The notes beneath the pieces are model-generated. The model worked only from the letters and a program-made list of their open reading frames with translations. It did not search any database and had not been told where the DNA came from. Made by a program: the position numbers and the translations under genes. A stretch of DNA of 64,000 nt from NCBI GenBank assembly GCA_017441505.1, contig JAFRXL010000005.1, forward strand, positions 1-64,000, written 5' to 3'. Below are positions 27,576 through 36,897 of the stretch, in pieces. Source of the DNA: Ruminococcus sp. (lineage in GTDB: Bacteria; Bacillota; Clostridia; Oscillospirales; Ruminococcaceae). The first letter of the stretch is position 1. Each line of letters opens with the position of its first letter.

Positions 27576-30232
27576 ACGTATTTCACAAGGTCACATTAGA
27601 AACTTTAAAGAAAAACCGTGTTCGTACAATTGTTACTATCATAGGAATAATACTTTCAACAGCTCTTATATGTGCTGTAACAACATCTGTTGCAAGTTTT
27701 CTGGAATTCGGAAAAAAGATAGTTATACAACAGGAGGGCGACTGGCACGGATGTACAAGTGTTGAAAGCTATGATGAGTTTAAAAAGATAGAAGATGCTT
27801 CAGAGGTAAGCAAGGCTTTTTGTTACAGTAATATCGGAAATGCAAAAATGAACTATGAAAGAGAAGCTTATTCTCAATATGATCCAATTTTAGCAGCCAA
27901 TGAAGAATTTTTTAACAGTATGCCTGTGAATATAGTAAAGGGCAGACTTCCTGAATCATCAGACGAGATCATCTTTACTCCATTTGTATTAGAATATATG
28001 TATAAATCTAAGTATAAAGTAGGAGATAAGATAACATTTGATATAGGTGATCTTGAGATTTTAGATGATGATGAAGCCGAATCAAAGTATGATTTTAAGT
28101 ATAAAACTTCAAGGACATATACTATAGTCGGCGAATATGACTCGATGTTATTAGATGGAGACTTGATGACTCTTGATGACGGCGGCGAGGCTTTATGCGA
28201 TAATGCAGATGAATATGCTGTATATTTCAAGATGAAAAAACCAAATAAAGTCTATTCATTTATGTCGAATAATGATCTTATCGGTTCAACGAACGATGAA
28301 CTTCTTGCATTTTCAGGTGTAGCAAAAAATGGTTCATCGATGCTGATATTATGCGGATTTGCTACTTTCCTTATCGCACTTATAGTATTCGGTTCTATCG
28401 CACTTATTTATAACGCTTTTGCTATTTCTATAAACGAGAGAACAAAACAGCTCGGACTTCTTTCTTCTGTCGGAGCAACAAGAAAACAGATAAAGAAGAT
28501 GATAGGCTACGAGTCATTTATAGTAAGTGTCATAGGAATCCCGCTTGGAATAATTCTTGGTATCGCAGGTATAGAAACTACATTTGCACTTCTCGGTGAT
28601 AAGCTTGCTTCTATAAGCGAAATGTCAGCTGATAACATCAAACTTAAACTCGTTATTTCACCTATAGCTATTATTGCGTCGATATTAATAGCACAGTTCA
28701 CAGTAAGAATGTCATCATGGATACCTACTGTAAGAGCACAGCGTGTTACAGCAGTTGAGGCTATACGTCAGAATAATGATATAAAGTCAGGCAAGAAGGT
28801 AAGAACTCCTAAGCTTGTTTATAAAGTTTTCGGATTCCCGGGAATGCTTGCACACAAGTACTTCAAGAGAAACAAGAAAAAATACAGAGCTACTATAGTA
28901 AGCCTTTTTATGAGCATAGTTCTATTTATTTCAGCTGCTTCGTTTACAACTTACCTCGTTGAATCGGCTGAGACTTCCTTTGACTCTTTATCATACGATA
29001 TAGAAGTTGTTATAAATGATAATGAGGATATTAGCAAAGATAGCGAGCAGGTCGAAGAGCTTTTTAACAAAATGAAAGCTATTGATGATGTGACCGATTC
29101 TGCATATACTCTTACAAGTGATGCTACAGGATTTTTTTCTGCGGATGATATGTCAGATTACGTAAAAGATACTCATTCAGCGAACGACGAAAACAAGTAT
29201 GAGTTAACTATGAATATCTCTTTTATTAGTGACGAAGCTTATAAAAAGTTCCTGAAAAAAGAAGGACTCAGCGAAAGTGATTACATGGATCCCGATCACC
29301 CTTTGGCAATAGTTGTGGATGGATTTAATATGTATGATACGTTTACTCAGAAGTATGAAAAGAGATATATGTTCAAACATGATGATGTAACTTTTGATTC
29401 AAGCGTATATGTCGGTGATAAGGAGCTTTGTGAAAACTATGAATTTGCTGGCTGGGAAAAAGGAAAGATGAAATATTCCAAGATTGACCGCAAAGAAGGT
29501 GAAGAGCCTGAGTACAAGTATATTGACGAATCAGAGCTCTATACTACAAAAGAACTAAAGATAGGTCATATAACAGAAAACGAACCTATTTTTACTGATG
29601 ATAGCTTTACAAAAGATACGACACTCTATTATCCGCTTAGTTTCCGTGACAGTATGTTCACGTTTTATGATACTCGTGACTCAGGAGGCTATAGATTCGT
29701 TTTTACATCTGATGACCATAAGAATACTACTAAAAAGATACGTGAGATCTTAGATGATGAAAATATATTATTGGATTCAGTTTATGATTATGCAGAAGAA
29801 GTTGAGATGGTAAGAAATCTTATAACTATCATAAAAGTTTTTGCATACGGATTTATAATCATAATCTCACTTATTGCTGCGGCTAACGTATTCAACACTA
29901 TTTCGACAAATATAAGTCTTAGAAGAAAAGAATTTGCTATGCTGAGATCTGTCGGAATGAGCAGCAAGGGACTTAACAAAATGATGAACTTTGAATGCTT
30001 ATTGTACGGATTCAAGGCGTTGATACTCGGACTTCCTGTATCAGCTCTTATAAACTATGCTCTATTCATGCTTGTATCTGAGGGGTTTGAAACAAAGATG
30101 CATATGCCTTGGAATGCGGTAGCTTTAGCTGTATTCAGCGTGTTTGCTGTAGTGTTCTCAACTATGTTATACTCAATGTCAAAGATTAAGAAGGATAATA
30201 CTATCGATGCGTTAAAAAATGAGAATGCGTGA
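27572..30232 (+). CDS. FtsX-fold ABC transporter permease with duplicated halves
   Basis: 886 residues. Helix 1 (about 18-40) is followed by an extracellular domain of about 200 residues, then three helices (about 248-282, 310-333, 355-378); the second half repeats this with one helix (about 442-463), an extracellular part of about 280 residues, and three C-terminal helices (about 744-775, 800-826, 833-853). This is an 8-helix duplicated MacB-like layout rather than the 10-helix BceB layout. Substrate unknown; with the upstream two-component system, an envelope-defence role is plausible. Confidence 0.9.
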   Translation: MNVFHKVTLETLKKNRVRTIVTIIGIILSTALICAVTTSVASFLEFGKKIVIQQEGDWHGCTSVESYDEFKKIEDASEVSKAFCYSNIGNAKMNYEREAYSQYDPILAANEEFFNSMPVNIVKGRLPESSDEIIFTPFVLEYMYKSKYKVGDKITFDIGDLEILDDDEAESKYDFKYKTSRTYTIVGEYDSMLLDGDLMTLDDGGEALCDNADEYAVYFKMKKPNKVYSFMSNNDLIGSTNDELLAFSGVAKNGSSMLILCGFATFLIALIVFGSIALIYNAFAISINERTKQLGLLSSVGATRKQIKKMIGYESFIVSVIGIPLGIILGIAGIETTFALLGDKLASISEMSADNIKLKLVISPIAIIASILIAQFTVRMSSWIPTVRAQRVTAVEAIRQNNDIKSGKKVRTPKLVYKVFGFPGMLAHKYFKRNKKKYRATIVSLFMSIVLFISAASFTTYLVESAETSFDSLSYDIEVVINDNEDISKDSEQVEELFNKMKAIDDVTDSAYTLTSDATGFFSADDMSDYVKDTHSANDENKYELTMNISFISDEAYKKFLKKEGLSESDYMDPDHPLAIVVDGFNMYDTFTQKYEKRYMFKHDDVTFDSSVYVGDKELCENYEFAGWEKGKMKYSKIDRKEGEEPEYKYIDESELYTTKELKIGHITENEPIFTDDSFTKDTTLYYPLSFRDSMFTFYDTRDSGGYRFVFTSDDHKNTTKKIREILDDENILLDSVYDYAEEVEMVRNLITIIKVFAYGFIIIISLIAAANVFNTISTNISLRRKEFAMLRSVGMSSKGLNKMMNFECLLYGFKALILGLPVSALINYALFMLVSEGFETKMHMPWNAVALAVFSVFAVVFSTMLYSMSKIKKDNTIDALKNENA

Positions 30233-30235
30233 GAA

Positions 30236-30259
30236 AAGCTCCCCGTAAGGGGAGTTTTT
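30236..30259 (+). terminator. Rho-independent terminator of the ABC operon
   Basis: CTCCCC-GTAA-GGGGAG followed by TTTTT, right after the permease stop. Confidence 0.92.
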
Positions 30260-30313
30260 ATTTGCAGTGTTAAAAACAAGCTAAGCTTCATATTCATTAC
30301 TGAGGTGATAAAT

Positions 30314-31444
30314 ATGAGCAGGATAATTGCAATACTAACAGCGATTCTGATGAGCGTACCGTGTGCAGCTGCGAACGCTAAGAAGGATAGTGGGGATAGT
30401 ATCAAGGCTTATGTACTGTTTGATTGCAGTACCGGAAAGGTACTCGAAGAGGAAAACGACGATTTGAGGATGAATGTGGGGTATCTTGGCAAGCTTATGT
30501 CACTTCTTCTTATTGCGGAGAGCATAGAAAACGGCGACTATAGTCTTGAAGACGAACTGACGGCTTCAGAGTCAGTGACCGGTACGAAAGGTTCGGTCAT
30601 ATGGCTGAAATCTGGGGATAAGCTGAGTGCTGATGAGCTGATGAAAGCGGTTATAGTTGGCAACGCAAATGACGCACTGACTGTTTTAGCAGAAAAAACG
30701 TCCGGAACTGTCGAGGAATTTGTAATGGACATGAATGCAAAGGCTTTTGATTTAGGTCTGCGTGATACATATTTCGTTTCGCCTTACGGCTATTACGACG
30801 AAAGGGAGTATACGACCGCTCATGATATTTCAGTGGTATGCTGTAAACTGTCGGAGTTTCAGTTTCTTGAAGAATATTTCTGTATCTGGAGAGATTTTGT
30901 AAAAGAGGGACAGACTGAGCTTGTCAATGAAAACACTCTTGCAAGGACTTATAAGAAGCATTGCGGGTTCAAGGCAGCTCATTCGGACGAGAGCGGTTAT
31001 TGTATAGCAGAGTGCGGAAAAAATGAAAGCGGAGCGAAATTCGGAGCAGTCATTCTTGGAGCTGAGAGCGAGGACGTGAGCTTTTCAAAAGCAAAGGAGC
31101 TTATAAACAGAGGTATGAGCGATTACCGCATTACAGCAGCTCATTTTCCTGATGATATACTAAAGCCGATAAAGGTACGCAATGGTGAGGAGTCGGCAGT
31201 GGATATAGAGCTTAGTGACAGCGGCAAAATAGTCATTCCAAAAGCTGACCGAAAGCTGAAAACAGTGTTTGTGATACCTTCATTTCTTGATGCACCGCTT
31301 CATAAAGGTCAGGTGATAGGAGAGGCTGTTTTTTATGACGATAAAGAGCAGGTTTTTGAAACTGATATTATAGTAAAAAATGATGTTAATAAACTTGATT
31401 TTGGTTACGTTTTAAAGAAAATGTTGTATAAAGTGTTGGAGTAA
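30314..31444 (+). CDS. D-alanyl-D-alanine carboxypeptidase-like (S11 family) secreted protein lacking catalytic motifs
   Basis: 376 residues, with a signal peptide (about 1-22, ending CAAANA). The fold is that of DacF-type penicillin-binding proteins: AYVLFDCSTGKVLEEEN, the helix after the active site, and a C-terminal beta domain. The three motifs are not intact: SxxK is YLGK (Tyr57-Lys60), SxN is NAN (117-119), and KTG is KAA (220-222). Lys60, Asn119 and Lys220 remain; the nucleophilic Ser is gone. ATG 30314 is preceded by GAGGTGAT; GTG 30305 is an in-frame alternative. The gene stands alone, with no clear terminator after it. I predict a non-catalytic binding or regulatory role (inference). 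Confidence 0.85.
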   Translation: MSRIIAILTAILMSVPCAAANAKKDSGDSIKAYVLFDCSTGKVLEEENDDLRMNVGYLGKLMSLLLIAESIENGDYSLEDELTASESVTGTKGSVIWLKSGDKLSADELMKAVIVGNANDALTVLAEKTSGTVEEFVMDMNAKAFDLGLRDTYFVSPYGYYDEREYTTAHDISVVCCKLSEFQFLEEYFCIWRDFVKEGQTELVNENTLARTYKKHCGFKAAHSDESGYCIAECGKNESGAKFGAVILGAESEDVSFSKAKELINRGMSDYRITAAHFPDDILKPIKVRNGEESAVDIELSDSGKIVIPKADRKLKTVFVIPSFLDAPLHKGQVIGEAVFYDDKEQVFETDIIVKNDVNKLDFGYVLKKMLYKVLE

Positions 31445-31499
31445 ATGTGTTTGTAATTGTTGCAAATATACAAAAGTGGAATTATTATCGCAAAGATAC

Positions 31500-31528
31500 T
31501 TGAAAAAAATCCGAAAATATAGTATCAT
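31500..31528 (+). promoter_or_regulatory. Likely promoter for pgi
   Basis: TTGAAA at 31500-31505, 17-base spacer, TATCAT at 31523-31528; leader about 50 bases. Confidence 0.6.
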
Positions 31529-31583
31529 AAAGATGGTAAATTATATTTGTACGGTCAGCCGTGCATATTGGAGGTAAATACAA

Positions 31584-32918
31584 ATGTCATTAAAACTTAA
31601 CACCAAATACCTGAAGGATTTCATTAATGCTGATGAAATGACTGGTATCAAGGCACAGGTTGAGGCAGCTGCTGCTTCACTTCACAGCAAGTCTGGTCTT
31701 GGCAATGATTTCCTTGGCTGGGTAGAACTCCCTACAAACTATGATAAGGAGGAATTTGCAAGGATCAAGGCTGCCGCTGAAAAGATCAAGTCTAATTCCG
31801 ATATTCTTATCGTTATAGGTATCGGCGGTTCATACCTTGGTGCAAGAGCTGCTATAGAGCTTTTAAAGTCTCCTCTTTATAACAATATGAAGAAGGATAC
31901 ACCTGATATTTACTACGTTGGAAACAGCATCAATCCTGCATATCTCAACGAGATAATCGCTCTTTGCGAGGGCAAGGATTTCTCTGTTAACGTAATTTCC
32001 AAGTCCGGTACAACAACCGAGCCTGCACTTGCTTTCAGAATCTTCAAGAAAATGGTTGAAGATAAGTACGGCAAGGAAGGTGCTAAGGACAGGATCTTCG
32101 CTACTACAGATAAGGCAAGAGGAACTCTCAAGAGCCTTTCCGATACAGAGGGTTACGAGACTTTCGTTATCCCTGATGATGTAGGAGGACGTTTCTCTGT
32201 TCTTACAGCAGTTGGACTTCTCCCGATCGCTGTTGCAGGATGTGATATAGATGCACTCATGAAGGGTGCTGCAAAGGCACAGGCTGAGCTTTGTGCTGAT
32301 TTCGATAACAATGACTGCTATAAGTATGCAGCTCTCAGAAATATCCTTTACAGAAAGGGCAAGTCTGTTGAAATGCTCGTATCCTATGACCCAAGCTTCG
32401 TTATGATGTCTGAGTGGTACAAGCAGCTCTTCGGCGAGAGCGAAGGCAAGGACAACAAGGGTATCTTCCCATCAGCAGCTGTATTCTCAACTGATCTCCA
32501 CTCCATGGGTCAGTACATCCAGGACGGTGCAAGAATACTCTTCGAGACTGTCGTTGACATCAAGAAGCCAAAGACTGATCTCTTCCTTGAACCTGATGCA
32601 GAGAACCTCGACGGACTTAACTTCCTCACAAACCAGAATATGTCTGTTGTTAACAGAAAGGCTTTTGAGGGAACAGTTCTCGCTCATACAGAGGGCGGCG
32701 TACCTAACATCATTCTTGAACTCGATGACACTACTGAGGAAAGCGTTGGCTACATGATCTACTTCTTCGAGAAGGCTTGTGCAGTTTCAGGCTATGTACT
32801 CGGTGTTAATCCGTTCAACCAGCCTGGTGTTGAGAGCTACAAGTCAAATATGTTCGCTCTTCTCGGCAAACCTGGTTACGAGGGTGCAAAGGCAGCTCTT
32901 GAAGCTAAGCTTGGCTAA
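31584..32918 (+). CDS. pgi: Glucose-6-phosphate isomerase
   Basis: 444 residues, the short form typical of Gram-positives. Two sugar isomerase domains with [16 protein letters not shown] and [14 protein letters not shown]; the catalytic Glu lies in [21 protein letters not shown] and the C-terminal Lys region is [14 protein letters not shown]. Interconverts glucose-6-phosphate and fructose-6-phosphate. TTGGAGGT is before the ATG. Codon use is biased to GGC/AAG forms, as expected for a highly expressed enzyme. Confidence 0.97.
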   Translation: MSLKLNTKYLKDFINADEMTGIKAQVEAAAASLHSKSGLGNDFLGWVELPTNYDKEEFARIKAAAEKIKSNSDILIVIGIGGSYLGARAAIELLKSPLYNNMKKDTPDIYYVGNSINPAYLNEIIALCEGKDFSVNVISKSGTTTEPALAFRIFKKMVEDKYGKEGAKDRIFATTDKARGTLKSLSDTEGYETFVIPDDVGGRFSVLTAVGLLPIAVAGCDIDALMKGAAKAQAELCADFDNNDCYKYAALRNILYRKGKSVEMLVSYDPSFVMMSEWYKQLFGESEGKDNKGIFPSAAVFSTDLHSMGQYIQDGARILFETVVDIKKPKTDLFLEPDAENLDGLNFLTNQNMSVVNRKAFEGTVLAHTEGGVPNIILELDDTTEESVGYMIYFFEKACAVSGYVLGVNPFNQPGVESYKSNMFALLGKPGYEGAKAALEAKLG

Positions 32919-32962
32919 TTACAGGCTTACACTATAAATTATTAAAACAAAATACGTCATAA

Positions 32963-32976
32963 ATGCCGCAAGGCAT
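32963..32976 (+). other. ATGCC-GCAA-GGCAT hairpin before the ribosome site
   Basis: A 5-base stem with a GNRA-type GCAA loop sits immediately before AAGGAG (32979-32984). It could stabilise the message or tune initiation of the downstream P-loop protein. Confidence 0.35.
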
Positions 32977-32990
32977 GGAAGGAGTAAATT

Positions 32991-33401
32991 ATGATTAAGC
33001 TTATTACCGGAAAAAAAGGCACAGGCAAGACCAAAATACTCATCGATCAGATCAATGACGCTGTAAAGTCTACAACAGGCGATCTCGTATGTATCGAAAA
33101 AGGTGCAAACGTTAGACGTTCTATCAGCTTCAAGGTTAGATGGTGTGATGTTGATGAATTCGATATAAACGGTTTTGATGCTTTCTATGGCTATGTAGCT
33201 GGTATGATCGCTGGTAACTATGATATAGAAAAGATATACGTTGACGGTATCTTCAAGATCGGCGGACGTGATTACGAGGCTTTCGGCAAGCTTCTTGAAA
33301 AGCTCGATGCTCTTACAAGCAAGAACGACATCACTGTTGTATTTACAGTTTCTGCTGACGACTCTGAGCTTCCGGAAGTTGTTAAGCAGTTCCTTAACTG
33401 A
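32991..33401 (+). CDS. Small P-loop protein of unknown function
   Basis: 136 residues. Walker A is at the very N-terminus, LITGKKGTGKTKIL, a GxxxxGKT loop; a Walker B-like strand IEKIYVDGIF (about 80-89) follows, and the second strand VVFTVSADD may hold the sensor residue. The rest is alpha-beta. There is no recognisable helicase, kinase or ABC signature. It sits between pgi and yceD, 73 bases after pgi. Conserved ATP/GTP binding is likely; function unknown. Confidence 0.75.
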   Translation: MIKLITGKKGTGKTKILIDQINDAVKSTTGDLVCIEKGANVRRSISFKVRWCDVDEFDINGFDAFYGYVAGMIAGNYDIEKIYVDGIFKIGGRDYEAFGKLLEKLDALTSKNDITVVFTVSADDSELPEVVKQFLN

Positions 33402-33430
33402 GCAGGAAAAAAGTTTTTTATACCGAACTA

Positions 33431-33459
33431 TTGACATATTTGGTCAATTAGTGTATAAT
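33431..33459 (+). promoter_or_regulatory. Consensus SigA promoter for yceD-rpmF
   Basis: TTGACA at 33431-33436, 17-base spacer and TATAAT at 33454-33459, both perfect. The start point would be about 25 bases before the DUF177 gene. Confidence 0.88.
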
Positions 33460-33490
33460 GTATCTTATGGTGCTCTGAAGGATTTGTATT

Positions 33491-33937
33491 ATGAAGATTA
33501 ACTTAAAACAGATTTTCAGTATTGTCGGAGAATCCAGGAATATATCATGCGAGATAGGAGCAGACGAGCTCTCTGATGTAAGAGGATACACGTTTGGCTC
33601 ACCTGTAAGCATAAATGGTCGTGTGTATAACAGGGCTGGTGTAGTTTATCTGGAGTATTCTGTCGATTTCACGCTTAATATCATCTGCGACAGATGCCTT
33701 AAAGAGCTTGAAAGAGAATATCACTTCGACTTCGACCATATTGTTGTTCCTTCCATCAACGGTGAAAACGATGATTATATCGTCGCTGATGGTGAGAGCA
33801 TTGATTTGAATGAGATCGCACTTACCGATCTGCTTCTTCAGCTTCCTACAAAAAATCTCTGCAAGGACGATTGCAAGGGTCTTTGTATGGTTTGCGGTCA
33901 GGATCTTAATCTGGGAGAGTGTGATTGTCTTAATTAA
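33491..33937 (+). CDS. DUF177/YceD-family protein
   Basis: 148 residues. A beta-rich domain with the family CDRCLKELE segment and a cysteine-rich C-terminus CKDDCKGLCMVCGQDLN. YceD homologues affect 23S rRNA accumulation and are nearly always encoded before rpmF, as here. GAAGGAT lies before the ATG. Confidence 0.9.
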   Translation: MKINLKQIFSIVGESRNISCEIGADELSDVRGYTFGSPVSINGRVYNRAGVVYLEYSVDFTLNIICDRCLKELEREYHFDFDHIVVPSINGENDDYIVADGESIDLNEIALTDLLLQLPTKNLCKDDCKGLCMVCGQDLNLGECDCLN

Positions 33938-33971
33938 TTTGAGCTGTGAAGCTCTGTAAGGAGGTGCCAGA

Positions 33972-34157
33972 ATGGCTGTACCGAAGAGAAAAACTTCCAA
34001 GGCAAGACGTGATAAGAGACGTTCTGCTGTATGGAAACTCGAAGCACCAGCTATGTCAAAGTGTGACAACTGCGGTGCATATAAAGCTCCACATAGAGTT
34101 TGCAAGAACTGCGGTTTCTATAAGGGCGTAGAGGTTCTTAAGATCGATGCTGAATAA
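33972..34157 (+). CDS. rpmF: 50S ribosomal protein L32
   Basis: 61 residues, beginning [18 protein letters not shown] with the zinc-binding pairs CDNCG and CKNCG. AAGGAGG precedes the ATG. The normal partner of yceD; the Cys form (zinc-containing) rather than the Cys-less form. Confidence 0.97.
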   Translation: MAVPKRKTSKARRDKRRSAVWKLEAPAMSKCDNCGAYKAPHRVCKNCGFYKGVEVLKIDAE

Positions 34158-34175
34158 TCAGCTGAACACGAGTAT

Positions 34176-34211
34176 GAGAAGGAGAGGAGGAGTATTCCTT
34201 CTCTCCTTTTT
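34176..34211 (+). terminator. Rho-independent terminator of yceD-rpmF
   Basis: AAGGAGAG / CTCTCCTT stem (34179-34186 and 34201-34208), extended inward by AGGA-GTAT-TCCT, then TTTTT. Confidence 0.92.
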
Positions 34212-34240
34212 AACTGCAAAGACAGCTTGGAGTTATATTT

Positions 34241-35542
34241 ATGGTAAAGATCAATAGCATAATTCCCGGTTCGCCGGCAGATAAGTGTGGTGTTCAGAGC
34301 GGGGATATTCTCGTTAGCATTAACGGTCATGGCGTTAAGGACGTGCTCGACTATATGTACTATGCAGCCGAAACGGATGTAAAGCTCGATTTAGTCCGCC
34401 ACGGTGAGGAATTGACTGTAACTGTACAGAAAGATGAGTACGACGATCTCGGTCTTGAGTTCGAGACCTTCCTTATGGACAGTAAACAGTCGTGCAGTAA
34501 TAAGTGCGTGTTCTGTTTCATAGATCAGCTTCCGCCCGGAATGAGAGAAACTCTCTATTTCAAGGACGATGATGCGAGACTTTCTTTCTTGCAGGGAAAT
34601 TACGTTACTTTGACCAATATGAGCCAGTCTGATATTGACCGTATCATAGAAATGAAGCTCAATATCAATGTGTCAGTCCATACGACAAATCCGGAGCTGC
34701 GTGTAAAAATGATGCATAACCGATTTGCAGGTGAAAAGCTGAAATTTATATGGCAGCTCGCACAGAATGGCATAAAGCTGAATTGTCAGGTAGTGTGCTG
34801 TCCGGGACTTAATGACGGTGACGAGCTTCGCAGAACTCTTACCGATCTCGGTACACTTATGCCCAATATCACGAGTATGGCTGTTGTTCCGCTTGGAGTT
34901 ACAAAATACCGTGAGGGACTGTTTCCGCTTACACCATTTACTCCGGAGGGTGCGGCTGAGACTTTGGATATAATAGAGAGCTATCAGCGTGAATTCCTTG
35001 AAAAATTCGGTACGAGAACTGTCTTTCCTTCTGATGAGTTCTACCTGCTGGCAGGCAGAGAGATCCCGCCTGCTGAGGTCTATGAGGATTATCCACAGTA
35101 CGAAAACGGAGTAGGTATGCTCAGGTCGCTCATGGACGAGTTCTACAGTGCTCTTGATATGGCTGAATGGGAGGGTGAAGACCGTCATGTTACGATCGCA
35201 ACCGGATATTCCCCATACGGAGTTATATCTTCGCTTGCAAAAATGGCGGAGGAAAAATTCCCTCAGCTCCGGTGCGATGTATACCGAATAAGAAATGATT
35301 TTTTTGGCGATACTATCACTGTAACAGGACTTATAACTGCTCAGGACCTCATTGCTCAGCTAAAGGGTAAAGACCTCGGTACGGAACTTCTGCTCTCGTC
35401 GTCTATGGTAAGACGAGACTCGGACGTGTTTCTGGATGATATGACTATCGGTGATGTAGAGCGTGAACTCGGTGTCAAGGTAGTCACTACGAACAGCGAC
35501 GGTTATGAGCTTCTTGATGCAATGATGGGAATTACATATTAA
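34241..35542 (+). CDS. PDZ-radical SAM protein, DUF512 family
   Basis: 433 residues. An N-terminal PDZ-like part (about 1-75, IIPGSPADKCGVQSGDILVSING) precedes a radical SAM cluster motif CSNKCVFCF, then FLQGNYVTLTNMSQ and the DUF512 C-terminal domain with GMLRSLMDEF and IATGYSPYGV. The family is common in Clostridia and commonly precedes der; its reaction is not established to my knowledge. The start is ATG 34241, without a strong ribosome site (GGAGTTATATTT lies upstream). Confidence 0.9.
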   Translation: MVKINSIIPGSPADKCGVQSGDILVSINGHGVKDVLDYMYYAAETDVKLDLVRHGEELTVTVQKDEYDDLGLEFETFLMDSKQSCSNKCVFCFIDQLPPGMRETLYFKDDDARLSFLQGNYVTLTNMSQSDIDRIIEMKLNINVSVHTTNPELRVKMMHNRFAGEKLKFIWQLAQNGIKLNCQVVCCPGLNDGDELRRTLTDLGTLMPNITSMAVVPLGVTKYREGLFPLTPFTPEGAAETLDIIESYQREFLEKFGTRTVFPSDEFYLLAGREIPPAEVYEDYPQYENGVGMLRSLMDEFYSALDMAEWEGEDRHVTIATGYSPYGVISSLAKMAEEKFPQLRCDVYRIRNDFFGDTITVTGLITAQDLIAQLKGKDLGTELLLSSSMVRRDSDVFLDDMTIGDVERELGVKVVTTNSDGYELLDAMMGITY

Positions 35543-35568
35543 AATATAATGAAAGGAGAGTGGAGATC

Positions 35569-36897
35569 ATGTCAATTCCGATAGTAGCAGTAGTCGGAAG
35601 ACCTAATGTTGGAAAGTCCACTTTATTCAATAAACTTATAGGTCAGCGTCTTTCAATAGTTGAAGATACTCCGGGAGTGACCCGTGATCGTATCTATTCT
35701 AAATGCGAATGGCGTGGCAAGGAGTTCATGATAGTGGACACCGGCGGTATCGAGCCGGACAGCGATGATGTTATACTTGCACAGATGCGTCGTCAGTCTG
35801 AACTTGCTATCGAAAAGGCTGATGTTATAGTATTTGTTACTGACATTCGCTGCGGAGTAACTGCTGATGACTATGCAGTCGCTCAGATGCTTTTGAAAAG
35901 CGGCAAACCGGTGATACTTGCCGTAAATAAGTGCGATACGCTCGGTGAGCCTCCTATGGAGATATACGAGTTCTATAACCTCGGACTTGGTGACCCTTAT
36001 CCGATATCCTCAGTACACGGTCACGGTACGGGTGATATGCTTGATAAAATATATGAGTATCTTCCCGATACAAAGGAAGAGGAGTATGAGGATGAGTATA
36101 TCAAGGTTGCGGTCATAGGAAAGCCAAATGCCGGAAAATCCTCACTTATCAACAAGATTGCAGGCGAGGAGCGTGTTATAGTCTCGAATATAGCAGGTAC
36201 TACCCGTGATTCAACGGATACGGTTATTGAAAATGACTATGGCAAGTTTGTTTTTATCGACACTGCCGGTATACGTAAGAAATCGAAGGTCACAGAAAAG
36301 ATAGAGCACTACAGCGTGCTCAGAGCTTATATGGCTGTTGACCGAGCTGATGTGTGCGTTATAATGCTTGATGCATCAGAGGGCTTTACAGAACAGGATT
36401 CAAAGGTTGCAGGATACGCTCATGAACAGGGAAAAGCGTGTGTAGTTGCAGTCAATAAGTGGGACCTTATCGAGAAAGACGATAAGACCATGCAGGAGTT
36501 CAGAACAAAGCTTGAAAATGATTTCAGCTTCATGTCATATGTACCGTTCGTGTTCATTTCAGCTAAGACCGGACAGCGTATCAATAAGCTTTATGAGCTT
36601 ATAAAGTACACCTACGAGCAGAATAGTATGAGAATATCAACAGGAATGTTGAATGATGTTCTTGCATATGCTACTACAAGGGTGCAGCCGCCGTCGGATA
36701 AGGGCAGACGTCTGAAGATATACTATATGACCCAGCCGTCTACAAAGCCGCCTACATTTGTCACTTTCGTAAACAGAGCTGACCTTTTCCACTTCTCTTA
36801 CAGAAGATATATCGAAAATCAGATACGCTCTACATTCGGACTTGAGGGAACTCCCGTAAGGTTCATAGTGCGTGAAAGAGGAGGAAGTGATAAATAA
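35569..36897 (+). CDS. der: Ribosome biogenesis GTPase Der (EngA)
   Basis: 442 residues with two tandem GTPase domains: GRPNVGKST at about 10-18 and GKPNAGKSS around 184, each with switch DTGG/DTAG and NKCD/NKWD specificity loops, and a C-terminal KH-like domain (GRRLKIYYMTQ). Der acts in late 50S assembly. I start at ATG 35569 since AAAGGAGAG at 35552-35560 is 8 bases upstream; GTG 35560 is inside that site. The stop overlaps the plsY start by one base. Confidence 0.97.
   Translation: MSIPIVAVVGRPNVGKSTLFNKLIGQRLSIVEDTPGVTRDRIYSKCEWRGKEFMIVDTGGIEPDSDDVILAQMRRQSELAIEKADVIVFVTDIRCGVTADDYAVAQMLLKSGKPVILAVNKCDTLGEPPMEIYEFYNLGLGDPYPISSVHGHGTGDMLDKIYEYLPDTKEEEYEDEYIKVAVIGKPNAGKSSLINKIAGEERVIVSNIAGTTRDSTDTVIENDYGKFVFIDTAGIRKKSKVTEKIEHYSVLRAYMAVDRADVCVIMLDASEGFTEQDSKVAGYAHEQGKACVVAVNKWDLIEKDDKTMQEFRTKLENDFSFMSYVPFVFISAKTGQRINKLYELIKYTYEQNSMRISTGMLNDVLAYATTRVQPPSDKGRRLKIYYMTQPSTKPPTFVTFVNRADLFHFSYRRYIENQIRSTFGLEGTPVRFIVRERGGSDK

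Noticed and set aside
33599..34105. Minus-strand frame opposite yceD and rpmF
   Set aside because: Fully opposite two clear genes with ribosome sites; no family resemblance.
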